Below are positions 1 through 10,979 of a stretch of 64,000 bases of DNA, in pieces (position 1 is the stretch's first letter; every line of letters begins with the position of its first letter). The notes beneath the pieces are model-generated. The model had not been told where the DNA came from. It saw only the letters and a list, made by a program, of their open reading frames with translations, and searched no databases. Source of the DNA: Omphiscola glabra (Eukaryota; Mollusca; Gastropoda; Lymnaeidae); the NCBI GenBank assembly GCA_964017045.1, contig OZ024801.1:35203257-35267256 (forward strand), read 5' to 3'. A program made the position numbers and the translations under genes.

Positions 1-44
1 TGACAGTATACTGTAAGTCAATACTTTTTAATTACATTTAGCTC

Positions 45-465
45 ATTCGGCGCTAAAAAAGACGGTACGAGATATGATCATCGTCCACTTAGTGGATGAA
101 AATATTTTGTCTGAGGATGAACTAGCCTCAGTCAAACAGCCGAATGATCCTAGTATGGAGCTCCAACTGAAGCTCAAACAACTGGAACTAGAAGAAGATA
201 GATAGCTTAAACAAATGGAGCTAGAGCTACAGAGAGAGGAAGAAGAACAAGATAGAGAACTACAAATAAAATTAAAAGAAATGAAAATAGCGGCCAATTT
301 TATAGCATATATGAGGGTATATTTCTCTTGTCTGGATCTACTGCTACTGTGAGCAACATCCTGTTACGAGGCGTAGAGGTGGGATTCATTGTTACTTTAC
401 ATGTCATCCATCTCAAATCAGACCTAGTCTCCGGATCTGTCGTTGTGGGTGTACATTTGTATCTA
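45..465 (+). pseudogene. Gypsy-type retrotransposon gag/protease relic
   Basis: From about 50 to 300 the plus strand reads a charged, Glu/Lys/Leu-rich coiled-coil stretch (e.g. ELQLKLKQLELEEDR, then a stop, then more of the same heptad-like sequence). This is like the gag N-terminus of animal Gypsy elements. From about 316 to 465 another frame reads residues such as LLRGVEVGFI and SDLVSGSVVVGV, which I recognise as the end of a Gypsy aspartic-protease region. Stops and frame changes make it non-functional. It is cut off at about 466 where LINE sequence begins. The element's 3' part (integrase) resumes at 2390, so the LINE material sits inside, or replaces the middle of, this Gypsy copy. Confidence 0.7.
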
Positions 466-1625
466 AAATAATTGAAAAACTAGTTTTAAAGCAACGTTTT
501 GCTTATTTAAAAAGGACAACTCTCTTCTCATTTCTAATCAGTCGGCCTATATACCTTTTCATAGCACTGAGACAGCTCTCTTGAGCGTCACCAATGATCT
601 CTTGCTAGCATTGGACAGCGGTGATGTCTCCATCCTGATCCTCTTGGACCTCAGTGCGGCCTTTGACACCGTTGACCATGAAACCCTTTACAACACCCTT
701 GAAAATTACTTTGGAATTTCTGGTTCAGTTTTTGCTCCCTTTAGGTCCTACCTCTCCAATAGAACGCGGTCGCTGTCGATGGCTGTCTCTCCGGCAGTGC
801 TGACTTGGTGTACGGAGTGCCAGAAGGGTCAGTTTTGGGCCCGGTTCTATTCACGATGTATATCAGGCCCCTGCTCTTCTTGCTCGGAAGGCAATCTGTG
901 AAGTCAGTCATTCGCGGATGACACGCAGCTATACAAGCATACTCATCCCTCTCTTGTCGATTCCGCTGTCCGGACTTTGCGGGAGAGCATTGGTGATGTC
1001 AAGTAATGGATGACACTCAGCAAGTTGACGCTTAACGATGACAACGCTCAGCGCTCCCCAGCTATTTTTAAATAGGTAACTCCGACATACAGTTAACATC
1101 CTCCGCTAGGAATCTTGGTTATATTCTGTTCAACAACATGTCTATCGATAATCATATCTCTCACATTTGGCTCTGCATACACTGCTATCCGTCAGATCAG
1201 CTCCATCCGCCACTACCTAACAATAAGTGCAAAAAAAACCTAGTCTGTGCTCTTGTTCTCTATCGTCTTGACTATTGCAACTGTCTTCTGTCAGGTCCAC
1301 CAAAACACTTCGTAGAAAAACTACAAAAAATTCAAAACTCAGCTGCTAGGCTAGTTTTAAAGGCAAAAAACGTGAACACTTCACACCACTACTTCATTCA
1401 CTTCATTGGCTCCCAGTGCAAGCAAGGATTGATTACAAACTCTCTGTTCTCTGCTACAACTTTTTCTCTGGTTCCTGCCCTTCCTATCTAACAGAACTTC
1501 TCTCTGTCTATTAACCCCTTCAACAGCTTCGCTCCTCCACAGACGGGCGTATTCTTTCTGTCCCCAAGACTCACACAAAAACATACAGTAAAAGATCTTT
1601 CTCTTTCTGCGCCCCCAAACAATGG
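466..1625 (+). mobile_element. L2/CR1-like LINE reverse transcriptase fragment, degenerate
   Basis: The plus strand encodes a broken non-LTR reverse transcriptase. 581-901 reads LLDLSAAFDTVDHETL, with the motif A Asp, and the FADDTQLY motif follows at about 915. A C-terminal part (about 1138-1491) leads to the typical LINE end around 1540-1620 (DGRILSVPKTHTKT, then FCAPKQWN). Frame breaks occur throughout, and a deletion of about 37 nt near 1043 is absent from the mirror copy. Longer or cleaner relatives lie at 51660-53250 and 58046-58574. The family resembles L2/CR1-type elements of the Jockey superfamily; the exact clade is inference. Confidence 0.8.
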
Positions 1626-2378
1626 AATTGGAGTACGACAAGGTTGCTTGCTCTCCCCCACCCTGTTCAACATCTTCTTAGAGAGAATTATGACAGATGC
1701 ACTGGAAACGCATGTAGGGACAGTCAGCATTGGTGGCAGAACAATCACCAACCTATGCTTTGCAGATGACATAGACGGACTGACTGGAAGCGAAGAAGAG
1801 CTAGCCAACCTGGTAAAGCGTCTCGACAAGACTTCATCGTCCTTTGGCATGCAAATTAGTGCAGAAAAGACAAAAATGACGACGAATAACACCACTGGCA
1901 TCGCCACTGAAATTAAGGTCGGTGAGGAAAGATTAGAGGCAGTTCGCAGCTTCAAGTACCTCGGAGCAATAGTCTTGGAAGAAGGCTCCAAGCCCGAATT
2001 GATGGCCAGGATTGCCCAGACCATAACAGCACTAAAGAGGCTCAAGAAAATATGGAACCACAAAAATATAGCAGAAAGGATTCGTCAAGCAACTGGGCAA
2101 TACGGTGTCTGTAAAAAGCGCAAACATGAGTAGTATGGCCACGTGACAAGAAAACAAGGGCTTGCCGAAGAAATAATGCAGGGCACAACTAGAGGAGGGA
2201 GAAGAAGAGGAAGACAGTGAAAAAGATGGGAAGATAACATCAAAGAGTGGACGGGACTAAAGCTAGGCGATGCTATGCGTAGTGCAGAAGACCGAAAGAA
2301 ATGGAGAAGGATAGTTTTCATGTCATCTGTGGCGCCCTAACGGTCCAAGGACTAAGGGACATGATGATGATGATGAAC
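1626..2378 (+). mobile_element. RTE-type LINE 3' end
   Basis: It opens with an RTE reverse-transcriptase segment (GVRQGCLLSPTLFNIF) and continues through NLCFADDIDGL, the catalytic F/YADD box. The thumb follows (AVRSFKYLGAIV), then the C-terminal Arg-rich RTE tail (RRRGRQ, IKEWTGL, AEDRKKWR), with a stop or frameshift near 2133. The 3' end has an (ATG)n-like tail at 2360-2378, usual for RTE elements. It joins the L2-like LINE at about 1625 with no visible duplication, giving a chimeric retroelement block. Both arms of the inverted repeat share this junction. Confidence 0.82.
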
Positions 2379-2389
2379 GAAGGGTCAAA

Positions 2390-2935
2390 GGATCACAAAA
2401 CACCAACTTGAACGCAGCTCGATGAATCGCAGAAGAATGACCCAGAAATCTTTAAACTTCGAGAGAACGCTATGACCAAAGAAGAAGCTGAGCAATTCCC
2501 TGTTTGTTAATTTTACAAGATAATATACTTATTAGGAAATAAAAAGCTGACGAACAATGGAGGATAGTTCATCAGATAGTAGTTCCTACACGTTTCCGGA
2601 ACGAAATCCTGAGCTTAGTCCATGATTCCCAACTTACAGAGCCATTTGGGAGTGAACAAGACATATCACGTCACACTTTTTTTGGCCCAAGATCATGAAA
2701 GATGTGGTTGACTACTGCAGATCATGTCATACTTGTCAGGTGGTAGGGAAACCAAATCAGAAGATACCATCAGCTCCTCTTCAGCCCATTCCAGCTTTTA
2801 AAGAACCATTCAGTCGTTTCATAAAAGACTGCTCTGGACCTCTGCCAAAGACAAAATCAGGTCACCAAAACTTGCTGACAATCATGTGTGCGTCAATGTT
2901 ATGTAGGCGACTTGTTTGCTTCACGCTTCCCCCGT
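2390..2935 (+). pseudogene. Gypsy-type RNase H-integrase linker and integrase N-terminus, relic
   Basis: Frame-broken coding sequence starts with QLDEAQKNDPEIFKLREN and runs into an integrase zinc-binding domain. A His pair precedes the motif FFWPKIMKDVVDYC, and Cys-x2-Cys follows at about 2715-2735 (YCRSCHTC). The first part of the catalytic core follows (DCSGPLPKTKSG), with the first Asp of the DDE triad near 2826. It stops matching at about 2930. The portion up to 2810 lies in the inverted-repeat arm and the rest in the spacer. It belongs to the same Gypsy relic as 45-465. Confidence 0.78.
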
Positions 2936-3330
2936 GCATGAACTCTAGCAGACAACAAACTCGAGACCACATTTAAGATGTAGGTAGCAAACGAATAGTC
3001 TCCCTTTAACCTTGTTTACAACAAAATAAGTATTGTCCTTGTCATTCAGAATTTTATAGAAAAATCTGGATAAAACTGGAAAGGAAGACAATGCGTAAGA
3101 CGGTTCTCGATAGATGAGCAGAATAGACTATAAAAGCGTGTGAAGACAAATGAAAGAGAGAGGCAGATCATTTATCATGAGATTCTATCGCATGTGTTAT
3201 TTGTGCTTCGAGACAGAGCTTTGTTTACTGTGTGTGTGTAGATTTCTTTTAATCATTGTACTATTTTTGCACATTGTGCTTTATTTAACATCGTACCGAT
3301 ACAAACCAAACAATATATTGTAAGTCAATG
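2936..3330 (+). mobile_element. Possible Gypsy LTR-like segment (spacer of the inverted repeat)
   Basis: Non-coding sequence directly follows the integrase relic. It includes a TATA-like element (TATAAAAG at about 3129). A diverged copy of its first part (2930-3095) is found at 10407-10572, away from any integrase, as expected for LTR or UTR sequence. The edges are not defined by a target duplication, so the LTR call is tentative. Confidence 0.4.
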
Positions 3331-3351
3331 CCCCTGAATTCTGACCCCGCA

Positions 3352-3367
3352 CGCGCCCCCCCCCCCC
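3352..3367. repeat. Short poly-C tract in spacer
   Basis: A run of C follows the phrase GTAAGTCAATGCCCCTGAAT. A related phrase lies at about 6750, suggesting a dispersed repeat end with a slippage-prone tract. Confidence 0.5.
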
Positions 3368-3486
3368 GAGCATGTGAGCATGATGTAATTTGTGAACGAG
3401 CCTTAATATATGCTTGCTATTGTTTTGCTTATCACGATTAAAAGAAGAATAGACCAAGAAATGCACAAGTAGTGAAAAGCCTGTTC

Positions 3487-3613
3487 ATTATGCTAGCGGA
3501 GCCTCCTGTTCATTATGTTAGTGGAGCCTCCTGTCCATTATGCTAGTGGAGCCTCCTGTCAATTATCTTAGTGGAGCCTCCTGTCCATTATGCTAGTGGA
3601 GCCTCCTGTCCAT
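3487..3613 (+). repeat. 25 bp minisatellite, about 5 copies
   Basis: Five near-identical copies of a 25 bp unit (core GAGCCTCCTGTCCATTATG) sit immediately before the right arm of the large inverted repeat. The last copy runs into the arm boundary at 3614-3615, so the inversion breakpoint lies at the edge of this array. Confidence 0.9.
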
Positions 3614-3614
3614 T

Positions 3615-4035
3615 ATGGTTCTTTAAAAGCTGGAATGGGCTGAAGAGGAGCTGATGGTATCTTCTGATTTGGTTTCCCTACCACCTGACAAGTATGACAT
3701 GATCTGCAGTAGTCAACCACATCTTTCATGATCTTGGGCCAAAAAAAGTGTGACGTGATATGTCTTGTTCACTCCCAAATGGCTCTGTAAGTTGGGAATC
3801 ATGGACTAAGCTCAGGATTTCGTTCCGGAAACGTGTAGGAACTACTATCTGATGAACTATCCTCCATTGTTCGTCAGCTTTTTATTTCCTAATAAGTATA
3901 TTATCTTGTAAAATTAACAAACAGGGAATTGCTCAGCTTCTTCTTTGGTCATAGCGTTCTCTCGAAGTTTAAAGATTTCTGGGTCATTCTTCTGCGCTTC
4001 ATCGAGCTGCGTTCAAGTTGGTGTTTTGTGATCCT
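3615..4035 (-). pseudogene. Gypsy integrase relic (mirror copy)
   Basis: Inverted duplicate of 2390-2810, with the same His/Cys zinc-binding region near 3695-3735 and the same frame breaks. It ends at the arm boundary, before the catalytic Asp that the left copy reaches in the spacer. Confidence 0.75.
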
Positions 4036-4040
4036 TTGAC

Positions 4041-4799
4041 CCTTCGTTCATCATCATCATCATGTCCCTTAGTCCTTGGACCGTTAGGGCGCCACAGATG
4101 ACATGAAAACTATCCTTCTCCATTTCTTTCGGTCTTCTGCACTACGCATAGCATCGCCTAGCTTTAGTCCCGTCCACTCTTTGATGTTATCTTCCCATCT
4201 TTTTCACTGTCTTCCTCTTCTTCTCCCTCCTCTAGTTGTGCCCTGCATTATTTCTTCGGCAAGCCCATGTTTTCTTGTCACGTGGCCATACTACTCATGT
4301 TTGCACTTTTTACAGACACCGTATTGCCCAGTTGCTTGACGAATCCTTTCTGCTATATTTTTGTGGTTCCATATTTTCTTGAGCCTCTTTAGTGCTGTTA
4401 TGGTCAGGGCAATCCTGGCCATCAATTCGGGCTTGGAGCCTTCTTCCAAGACTATTGCTCCGAGGTACTGAAGCTGCGAACTGCCTCTAATCTTTCCTCA
4501 CCGACCTTAATTTCAGTGGCGATGCCAGTGGTGTTATTCGTCGTCATTTTTGTCTTTTCTGCACTAATTTGCATGCCAAAGGACGATGAAGTCTTGTCGA
4601 GACGCTTTACTAGGTTGGCTAGCTCTTCTTCGCTTCCAGTCAGTCCGTCTATGTCTTCCGCAAAGCATAGGTTGGTGATTGTTCTGCCACCAATGCTGAC
4701 TGTCCCTACATGCGTTTCCAGTGCATCTGTCATAATTCTCTCTAAGAAGATGTTGAACAGGGTGGGGGAGAGCAAGCAACCTTGTCGTACTCCAATTCC
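4041..4799 (-). mobile_element. RTE-type LINE 3' end (mirror copy)
   Basis: Inverted duplicate of 1626-2378. The longest frame (4452-4775) keeps GVRQGC and NLCFAEDIDGL, where the catalytic box FADD has mutated to FAED. The left copy has FADD. A frameshift truncates the frame earlier than in the left arm. The (CAT)n tail is at 4048-4063. Confidence 0.82.
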
Positions 4800-5988
4800 A
4801 TTGTTTGAGGGCGCAGAAAGAGAAAGATCTTTTACTGTATGTTTTTGTGTGAGTCTTGGGGACAGAAAGAATACGCCCGTCTGTGGAGGAGCGAAGCTGT
4901 CGAAGGGGTTAATAGACAGAGAGAAGTTCTGTTAGATAGGAAGGGCAGGAACCAGAGAAAAAGTTGTAGCAGAGAACAGAGAGTTTGTAATCAATCCTTG
5001 CTTGCACTGGGAGCCAATGAAGTGAATGAAGTAGTGGTGTGAAGTGTTCACGTTTTTTGCCTTTAAAACTAGCCTAGCAGCTGAGTTTTGAATTTTTTGT
5101 AGTTTTTCTACGGTTTTGGTGAACCTGACAGAAGAGTGTTGCAATAGTCAAGACGATAGAGAACAAGAGCACAGACTAGGTTTTTTTTGCACTTATTGTT
5201 AGGTAGTGGCGGATGGAGCTGATCTGACGGATAGCAGTGTATGCGGAGCCAAATGTGAGAGATATGATTATCGATAGACATGTTGTTGAACAGAATATAA
5301 CCAAGATTCCTAGCGGAGGATGTTAACTGTATGTCGGAGTTACCTATTTGAAAATAGGTGGGGAGCGCTGAGCGCGAGGATAATTTGTGATCGTGAATTT
5401 AGTGCTTCCGTTTTGTCATCGTTAAGCGTCAACTTGCTGTGTCATCCATTACTTGACATCACCAATGCTCTCCCGCAAAGTCCGGACAGCGGAATCGACA
5501 AGAGAGGGATGAGTATGCTTGTATAGCTGCGTGTCATCCGCGAATGACTGACTTCACAGATTGCCTTCCGAGCAAGAGGAGCAGGGGCCTGATATACATC
5601 GTGAATAGAACCGGGCCCAAAACTGACCCTTGTGGCACTCCGTACACCAAGTCAGCACTGCCGGAGAGACAGCCATCGACAGCGACCGCGTTCTATTGGA
5701 GAGGTAGGACCTAAAGGGAGCAAAAACTGAACCAGAAATTCCAAAGTAATTTTCAAGGGTGTTGTAAAGGGTTTCATGGTCAACGGTGTCAAAGGCCGCA
5801 CTGAGGTCCAAGAGGATAAGGATGGAGACATCACCGCTGTCCAATGCTAGCAAGAGATCATTGGTGACGCTCAAGAGAGCTGTCTCAGTGCTATGGAAAG
5901 GTATATAGGCCGACTGATTAGAAATGAGAAGAGAGTTGTCCTTTTTAAATAAGCAAAACGTTGCTTTAAAACTAGTTTTTCAATTATT
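4800..5988 (-). mobile_element. L2/CR1-like LINE fragment (mirror copy)
   Basis: Inverted duplicate of 466-1625 with the same decayed reverse transcriptase. The motif-A frame is at 5554-5874. It retains the stretch deleted from the left arm and is therefore slightly longer. Confidence 0.8.
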
Positions 5989-6412
5989 TTAGATACAAAT
6001 GTACACCCACAACGACAGATCCGGAGACTAGGTCTGATTTGAGATGGATGACATGTAAAGTAACATCAATGAATCCCACCTCTACGCCTCGTAACAGGAT
6101 GTTGCTCACAGTAGCAGTAGATCCAGACAAGAGAAATATACCCTCATATATGCTATAAAATTGGCCGCTATTTTCATTTCTTTTAATTTTATTTGTAGTT
6201 CTCTATCTTGTTCTTCTTCCTCTCTCTGTAGCTCTAGCTCCATTTGTTTAAGCTATCTATCTTCTTCTAGTTCCAGTTGTTTGAGCTTCAGTTGGAGCTC
6301 CATACTAGGATCAATCGGCTGTTTGACTGAGGCTAGTTCATCCTCAGACAAATTTTCATCCACTAAGTGGACGATGATCATATCTCGTAGCGTCTTTTTT
6401 AGCGCCGAATGA
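5989..6412 (-). pseudogene. Gypsy gag/protease relic (mirror copy)
   Basis: Inverted duplicate of 45-465. On the plus strand it appears as a Ser-rich open frame (6161-6412), which is only the antisense of the Glu-rich gag coiled coil. Confidence 0.7.
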
Positions 6413-6414
6413 GC

Positions 6415-6477
6415 TAAATGTGATTAAAAAGTATTGACTTACAGTATACTGTCAGTCAATAGTTTTTAATTACATTT
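6415..6477. repeat. Short near-perfect palindrome at outer end of right arm
   Basis: About 31 bp on each side of ACAGTATACTGT (6441-6452) are mirror images with about 3 mismatches. The forward half resembles bases 4-41 at the start of the left arm, so the outer arm end is itself duplicated in inverted form. Confidence 0.8.
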
Positions 6478-8235
6478 CTTTTGGTTTTATAATTCATTAT
6501 AATTAACATAATAAAACGTATTAGCCATGGTTTGTTTATCGTATTCTTTGTTAGTGTATGTATCATTTTGTATCGTCTTTTGCCGTGTACCGGTACTGTT
6601 TTAGAACGAGCCATAAACTTAAATAAGAGATTAATTTCTCCATATTGATAACAGTACGTAACACCCCCCCCCCCCCCATCCTTCATACTGGCATATACCC
6701 CATTAGATGGACTTACAGTGTATGGACCACGGTCCTACACCCTAGTGTAAGCTGATGCCCCTGAATCTGACTTAATAATGGTCTATTATTTTTACATTAC
6801 TTTAACCTTATGAATATTGCTTTTGGTCTGAGACTGGAAAAAAATCTGGCCACAAAATCGGCAAAATAGACCAAAACAACCGAAGCGTTTGACTGACTTT
6901 GTAAATACATGTCTCATATTAAAATTTCAATTTAAAACCACTGAAAATACATGACAAAACAATTGGAAAACAATAAATAAATGTTATAGTAGCCACTGAC
7001 GTTTTTAATGTAGTTCCATGAGGTACAAACTAAATTTTTAAATTTTATTTCTGTACAAATAAATGGGACCGCCGTTCTGAGGAGTGCCGACAAATCATTG
7101 CAGTTTGAATCTGCGGATCCCTTAATTTCTTAACTCTATACTTATGAACTGGATCATTATAGTCAAACCTGCTCCCACCAGTATAATTTCAACACGTGTA
7201 TGTTTATCAGCAATGCTCTTAAAGCAAAGTGCAGTGAACTAGATCTGATTTCTCAATGGAATCACATTCCAACACCTTAGCTAGTTCGGTTTCCGTATTG
7301 GCGTACACTGTCCTAAGGAATGTTTTTATGTCTGCCAATAAATATCTATGTTAGAAGGCATAATAAGATGACTAAATCTTCATGATGATCAACAAAATGA
7401 TGTGCCAGTAGATGGGGAATACGTCGGCGAAGAATTGCTAAAACTCGATTGTTCTTTCAGCTCATTACCTATTCACCATTAGAGTTTACCGATCATTTTC
7501 TGCATGTCCAATTAATTCTCTTAATAAGACACTGATATTGCTAATTCCACAGATTTACTGTCAAATGCCGTCAGAAACAAAATTCAAACAGTTTTGGAAT
7601 AGTTACCAGGATATGGTCGAAACTGTTCGTATCAGATCATTTTTTTTGGTCAGTGTTATCTCAGTGCTCTCATCTACTATTTAAATGTAATTGCAAATTT
7701 AACTAAGAGCTGCCTTCAGTATACAGAATCGACAGAATTAACAAACTCAGGAGCATAATTCATACTGCACCAGCTATCATACTCGGCAATATAGTTTTGT
7801 TTGTATTGTATCCCATTCATGTTGATAGCATAGAGGACTTTGTCAACCCAAATTTTAAGCTGGTATTCTTTTGAACGTTGTGTTGCTTCTTGTCTCTTGC
7901 CTCGATCAGCGTCACTTTCTGTAAGCATTCGCAGTTCACTTCTTGTCTGTATAGAACTAAGTCACTGTAAAGCATCCGTAAGTATATTTTTTGCTTGATA
8001 TGTCGTTAAAGATAATCGAGTCACCATTCACTCACCTTTTCCCTGTGCTGAAATTACAACCTACAATAGCTTTTGAGCACATTTCACAGACATCTCTATA
8101 TCATTATTACAATCATGACCAATGCCAGTAGATAGGATCCTATTGTCTAACCGCCAGAAGTATGTGTCTATGGGGCAATGATCGGTGCGCATTTGCGTCA
8201 CTAAGCTCTGCTGTTTGCGGCCTAATCCCCACAAT
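6478..8235. other. AT-rich DNA without recognisable gene
   Basis: Contains a poly-C tract near 6663-6677 and a phrase at about 6735-6780 that resembles the dispersed repeat end at 3317-3345. An open frame on the minus strand (7716-7928, 70 codons) has no family signature I recognise and no supporting context. Confidence 0.5.
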
Positions 8236-8239
8236 TTGA

Positions 8240-8775
8240 AAAGACATTAATTTCAGTGGTGATGCCATTAGTGCTATTCGTCATCATTTTTGTCTTTTCT
8301 GCACTGATTTGCATGCCAAAGGACGATGAAGTCTTGTCGAGACTCTTTACTAGGTTGACTAGTTCTTCCTCGCTTCCAGCCAGTCCGTCTGTCATCCGCA
8401 AAATGTAGGTTGGTGATTGTTCTGCCACCAATGCTGACTGTCCCTACATGAGTTTCTAGTGCATCTGACATAACTCTCCCTAAGAAGATGTTGAACTGGG
8501 TGGGGAGAGCAATGATTGATTGCCAATAGCTTTTCCTTAATCATTTCGTTAAAGATCTTACCCGGATTGGCGGCGTTGCACTTATCGATGGTGGTTGGCA
8601 ACTCAGCCATAGTGTAAGGGGCAGTGAAAATCTCTGCATGCGGTCCCCACTGTTGGACCAGTTCTCCATTTTTCCGGACACAGTTAAGGTTTTGGCTCCC
8701 TGGACATCTTCTGCTTCCTGTTCATTCAGTATTAGCTGCCGGTGTTGAAGGCAATTTTCTGACGTTAAACAGCAT
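8240..8775 (-). mobile_element. RTE-type LINE fragment, decayed
   Basis: Minus-strand sequence at 8248-8510 is a diverged copy of the RTE reverse transcriptase in the inverted repeat (same order: LSPT-like start, MSDALETHVGTVSIGG, NLHFADD, SFGMQISAEKTK). It has frameshifts and a short deletion at the FADD box. Sequence at 8510-8775 extends further upstream in the RTE reading direction (e.g. RQLILNEQEAEDVQG in one frame) with several breaks. Confidence 0.75.
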
Positions 8776-10406
8776 TAAATAGACCAATCAAGAAGGCTCG
8801 TACCATATAAAGTAAAAATAGTTCACTTGAAGAAATATTTGAAGAAAAATGAACATATTTGATTCAGTTTCCTCAATAAGATTTAATGTATTTAAAAAAT
8901 TAGAATTTTAAAAACTTTAAAGTAATGCTGTTAAACTAACCAAAGAAATTTGGATAATACATCTTACTCCCACCTACTTCATTGCAGATACCTAAGTTCA
9001 GCTCACCCAGCCCTTATCAATATAAATGATCACTAATTAAGTCATATTTGTCACTAAAGAGGTTAATTTATGGCTGATAGACTTGTGTTTATATTGTTAT
9101 TAATGAATAATGTTGTTTTGGTTAAAATATGTATTTACTAGCGAGAACACGGCATGCGTTGCAATGACACTCAATGAAAAAAGTGTTTGTGTTTAAATTA
9201 AGTTTTAAAATATTTTTAAAATAGAAAAGATTTATTGTTTTTTCCGTCTAGAATAATATTTGTAATTTATAATAATAATACTTAAACTTTTGCTTAAAAA
9301 AAAGTGGAAATATAATATTTTTTTGCGCATGTAAATTTATTCGATTTTTGTAAAATAATAGAAAATAACTATGATTGTTTTAAAGAATCCGAACGTATCA
9401 AAACATTTTCGGCTCTTTGGAGTTACGTCAGCATAGCTCATTATATATATAATTATTTGATTAAATTGAATATATATGCATATATTGTAGGCTAATTAAA
9501 AAAACATTTATCTTTATTTGGTTCAATTCAGAATCGTATCTTATTTCATAGAGCATATTTACAATGGTATATGTAATTATTGTAAGGATCCTACATAATA
9601 CATACACAATAATTGCATATGTTATGATTGCAATGATGTGATATATAGCATACATACAATATACAACAATGGTAATGTCATGATTCTAAGAAACACATGT
9701 ATAGCAACAATAAAAATATTTTTATTGTAATATTGATTATAGCACAACAATGGCAAATTAAATGCTTGTAAGAATGTGTTATAGCACACTTACAATGGTA
9801 AGTGTAATTATTGTAACGATCATATAGAGAGCATAATCAATGATTGTAAGGATCATATAGTGCATATACAGGACAATGGCATAAGTAATCATGTAAGGAC
9901 CTATTAGCACATTTGTTCAGTGAGTACAAGTGTGCAACCGTTTTTCTACCCTTATCTCACATACTTTTTTGTAAAAATTCTTTTTAGCTAAAGAAAACAA
10001 ATTTTTTCAAGATTTTTGTTTAGCAAAGTTAATAAACAAAAACCCTAAATCTGACAATTTCAGCTAGATTAAAAATACAAATAAAATAATAAAAATGAAA
10101 TTCTCATCTTGCATTGACGCATGTTAACGTTGATAAAACATGTCATTGGAATTTTTAATAAATATCAATTTCAGTAACCAATAATTTACAGCAAATTTAA
10201 TGCCTCCGAAAATTTCAGCTCTAGGCCTTTCAAAATAAATAAACATGAGACTCTGATCATGTTTTAATAAAAGAAGTTAAAAAATAAAACTTGTTTTTGA
10301 ATTTTTAATATTAATTTTAGTAACGGAATGGAAGTGCTGATTATGATAATTAAATCAGTTTTAGCATCCAATGATCAGTTATGCAGACGACGTTCTTACG
10401 TCATCT
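8776..10406. other. AT-rich intergenic DNA
   Basis: No coding signal or recognisable element apart from the degenerate repeat at 9540-9905 listed separately. Short homopolymers and TA-rich stretches are common. Confidence 0.5.
9540..9905 (+). repeat. Degenerate tandem repeat, about 50-60 bp unit
   Basis: The phrase CAATGGTA...TGTAATTATTGTAAGGATC...ATAGCACAC recurs at irregular spacing (about 9560, 9605-9640, 9665-9700, 9790-9830, 9840-9880, 9880-9905). Copies are diverged and vary in length. Function unknown. Confidence 0.55.
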
Positions 10407-10572
10407 TTCCCTGTGAATGAACTCTAGCTGATTTCAATGCTCAAAACCGAGTTTTAGGATGTGGCTAAATAAAAATAGTATCTTTGATCTTGTTTACAAC
10501 TAAATAAAATCTATAGCCTGTATTACTAGAATTCTGAAGAAAAATCTAGGTAAATCAGGAAAGGAAAACAAT
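10407..10572 (+). mobile_element. Second copy of the LTR-like segment
   Basis: Matches 2930-3095 at roughly 70-75% by eye (shared ATGAACTCTAGC, CTTGTTTACAAC, AAAATCT-GGTAAA-C-GGAAAGGAA). No flanking coding sequence remains, so it could be a solo fragment of the same Gypsy LTR/UTR. Confidence 0.5.
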
Positions 10573-10979
10573 GTGTAGGGGAGCGTTAGGAGAAAAGGGC
10601 CACAAAATAAATATGAGTAAAAGAATGCAGCTAGTGTTAACAAACAAAGTTATTCAATTTGGCTTAATAATAGCAAGGCCAAATGTGCACTTAAAAACTT
10701 AATTTGCATTTTCATGAATTTGATAGTTTTTATGAAATTCAAAAGAAACTGATGAATATTCAGGTGGGGAGAAATGGACGACCATGTTTGGAGAAACAGT
10801 CATTTAACTAAAAAGTGGTTAAAACAAATTAATATTTTTACCTATTTTCTATTAATTCTCTCTCTCTGTTGTGTTGTAATGCACTATAAAGTATGTAAAG
10901 TATGTAACGTAAGTAACAAGATAAGCTAAAAATTTTGTACATATATTTGATGAACATAACGATGTAGAAAAAATGTAAT

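Larger units (their letters stand above)
1..2810 (+). repeat. Left arm of 2.8 kb inverted repeat
   Basis: The reverse complement of this stretch reappears at 3615-6454 with only scattered substitutions and small indels. Both arms hold the same ordered relics: Gypsy gag/protease, L2-like LINE, RTE 3' end, Gypsy integrase. The clearest difference is a deletion of about 37 nt in this arm near 1043, inside the LINE. The arm starts at base 1, so it may continue outside the window. Confidence 0.93.
3615..6454 (-). repeat. Right arm of 2.8 kb inverted repeat
   Basis: Reverse complement of 1-2810. Internal coordinates mirror the left arm (Gypsy integrase 3615-4035, RTE 4041-4799, L2-like LINE 4800-5988, Gypsy gag/protease 5989-6412, all minus strand). 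It keeps about 37 nt of LINE sequence (around 5375-5415) that the left arm lost, so here it is closer to the ancestral state. The two arms enclose an 804 bp spacer. Confidence 0.93.

Noticed and set aside
43..297. Ser-rich minus-strand frame (mirror at 6161-6412)
   Set aside because: Antisense of the Glu/Leu-rich Gypsy gag coiled coil read on the other strand.
1488..2063. 191-codon minus-strand frame
   Set aside because: Antisense shadow of the RTE reverse transcriptase, which has the recognisable FADD motif in the plus direction.
3129..3136. TATA-like site as promoter of a host gene
   Set aside because: It sits in the LTR-like spacer behind a Gypsy integrase relic and no gene follows it.
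7716..7928. 70-codon minus-strand frame as a small gene
   Set aside because: No recognisable domain, no splice context, and length expected by chance in 64 kb.
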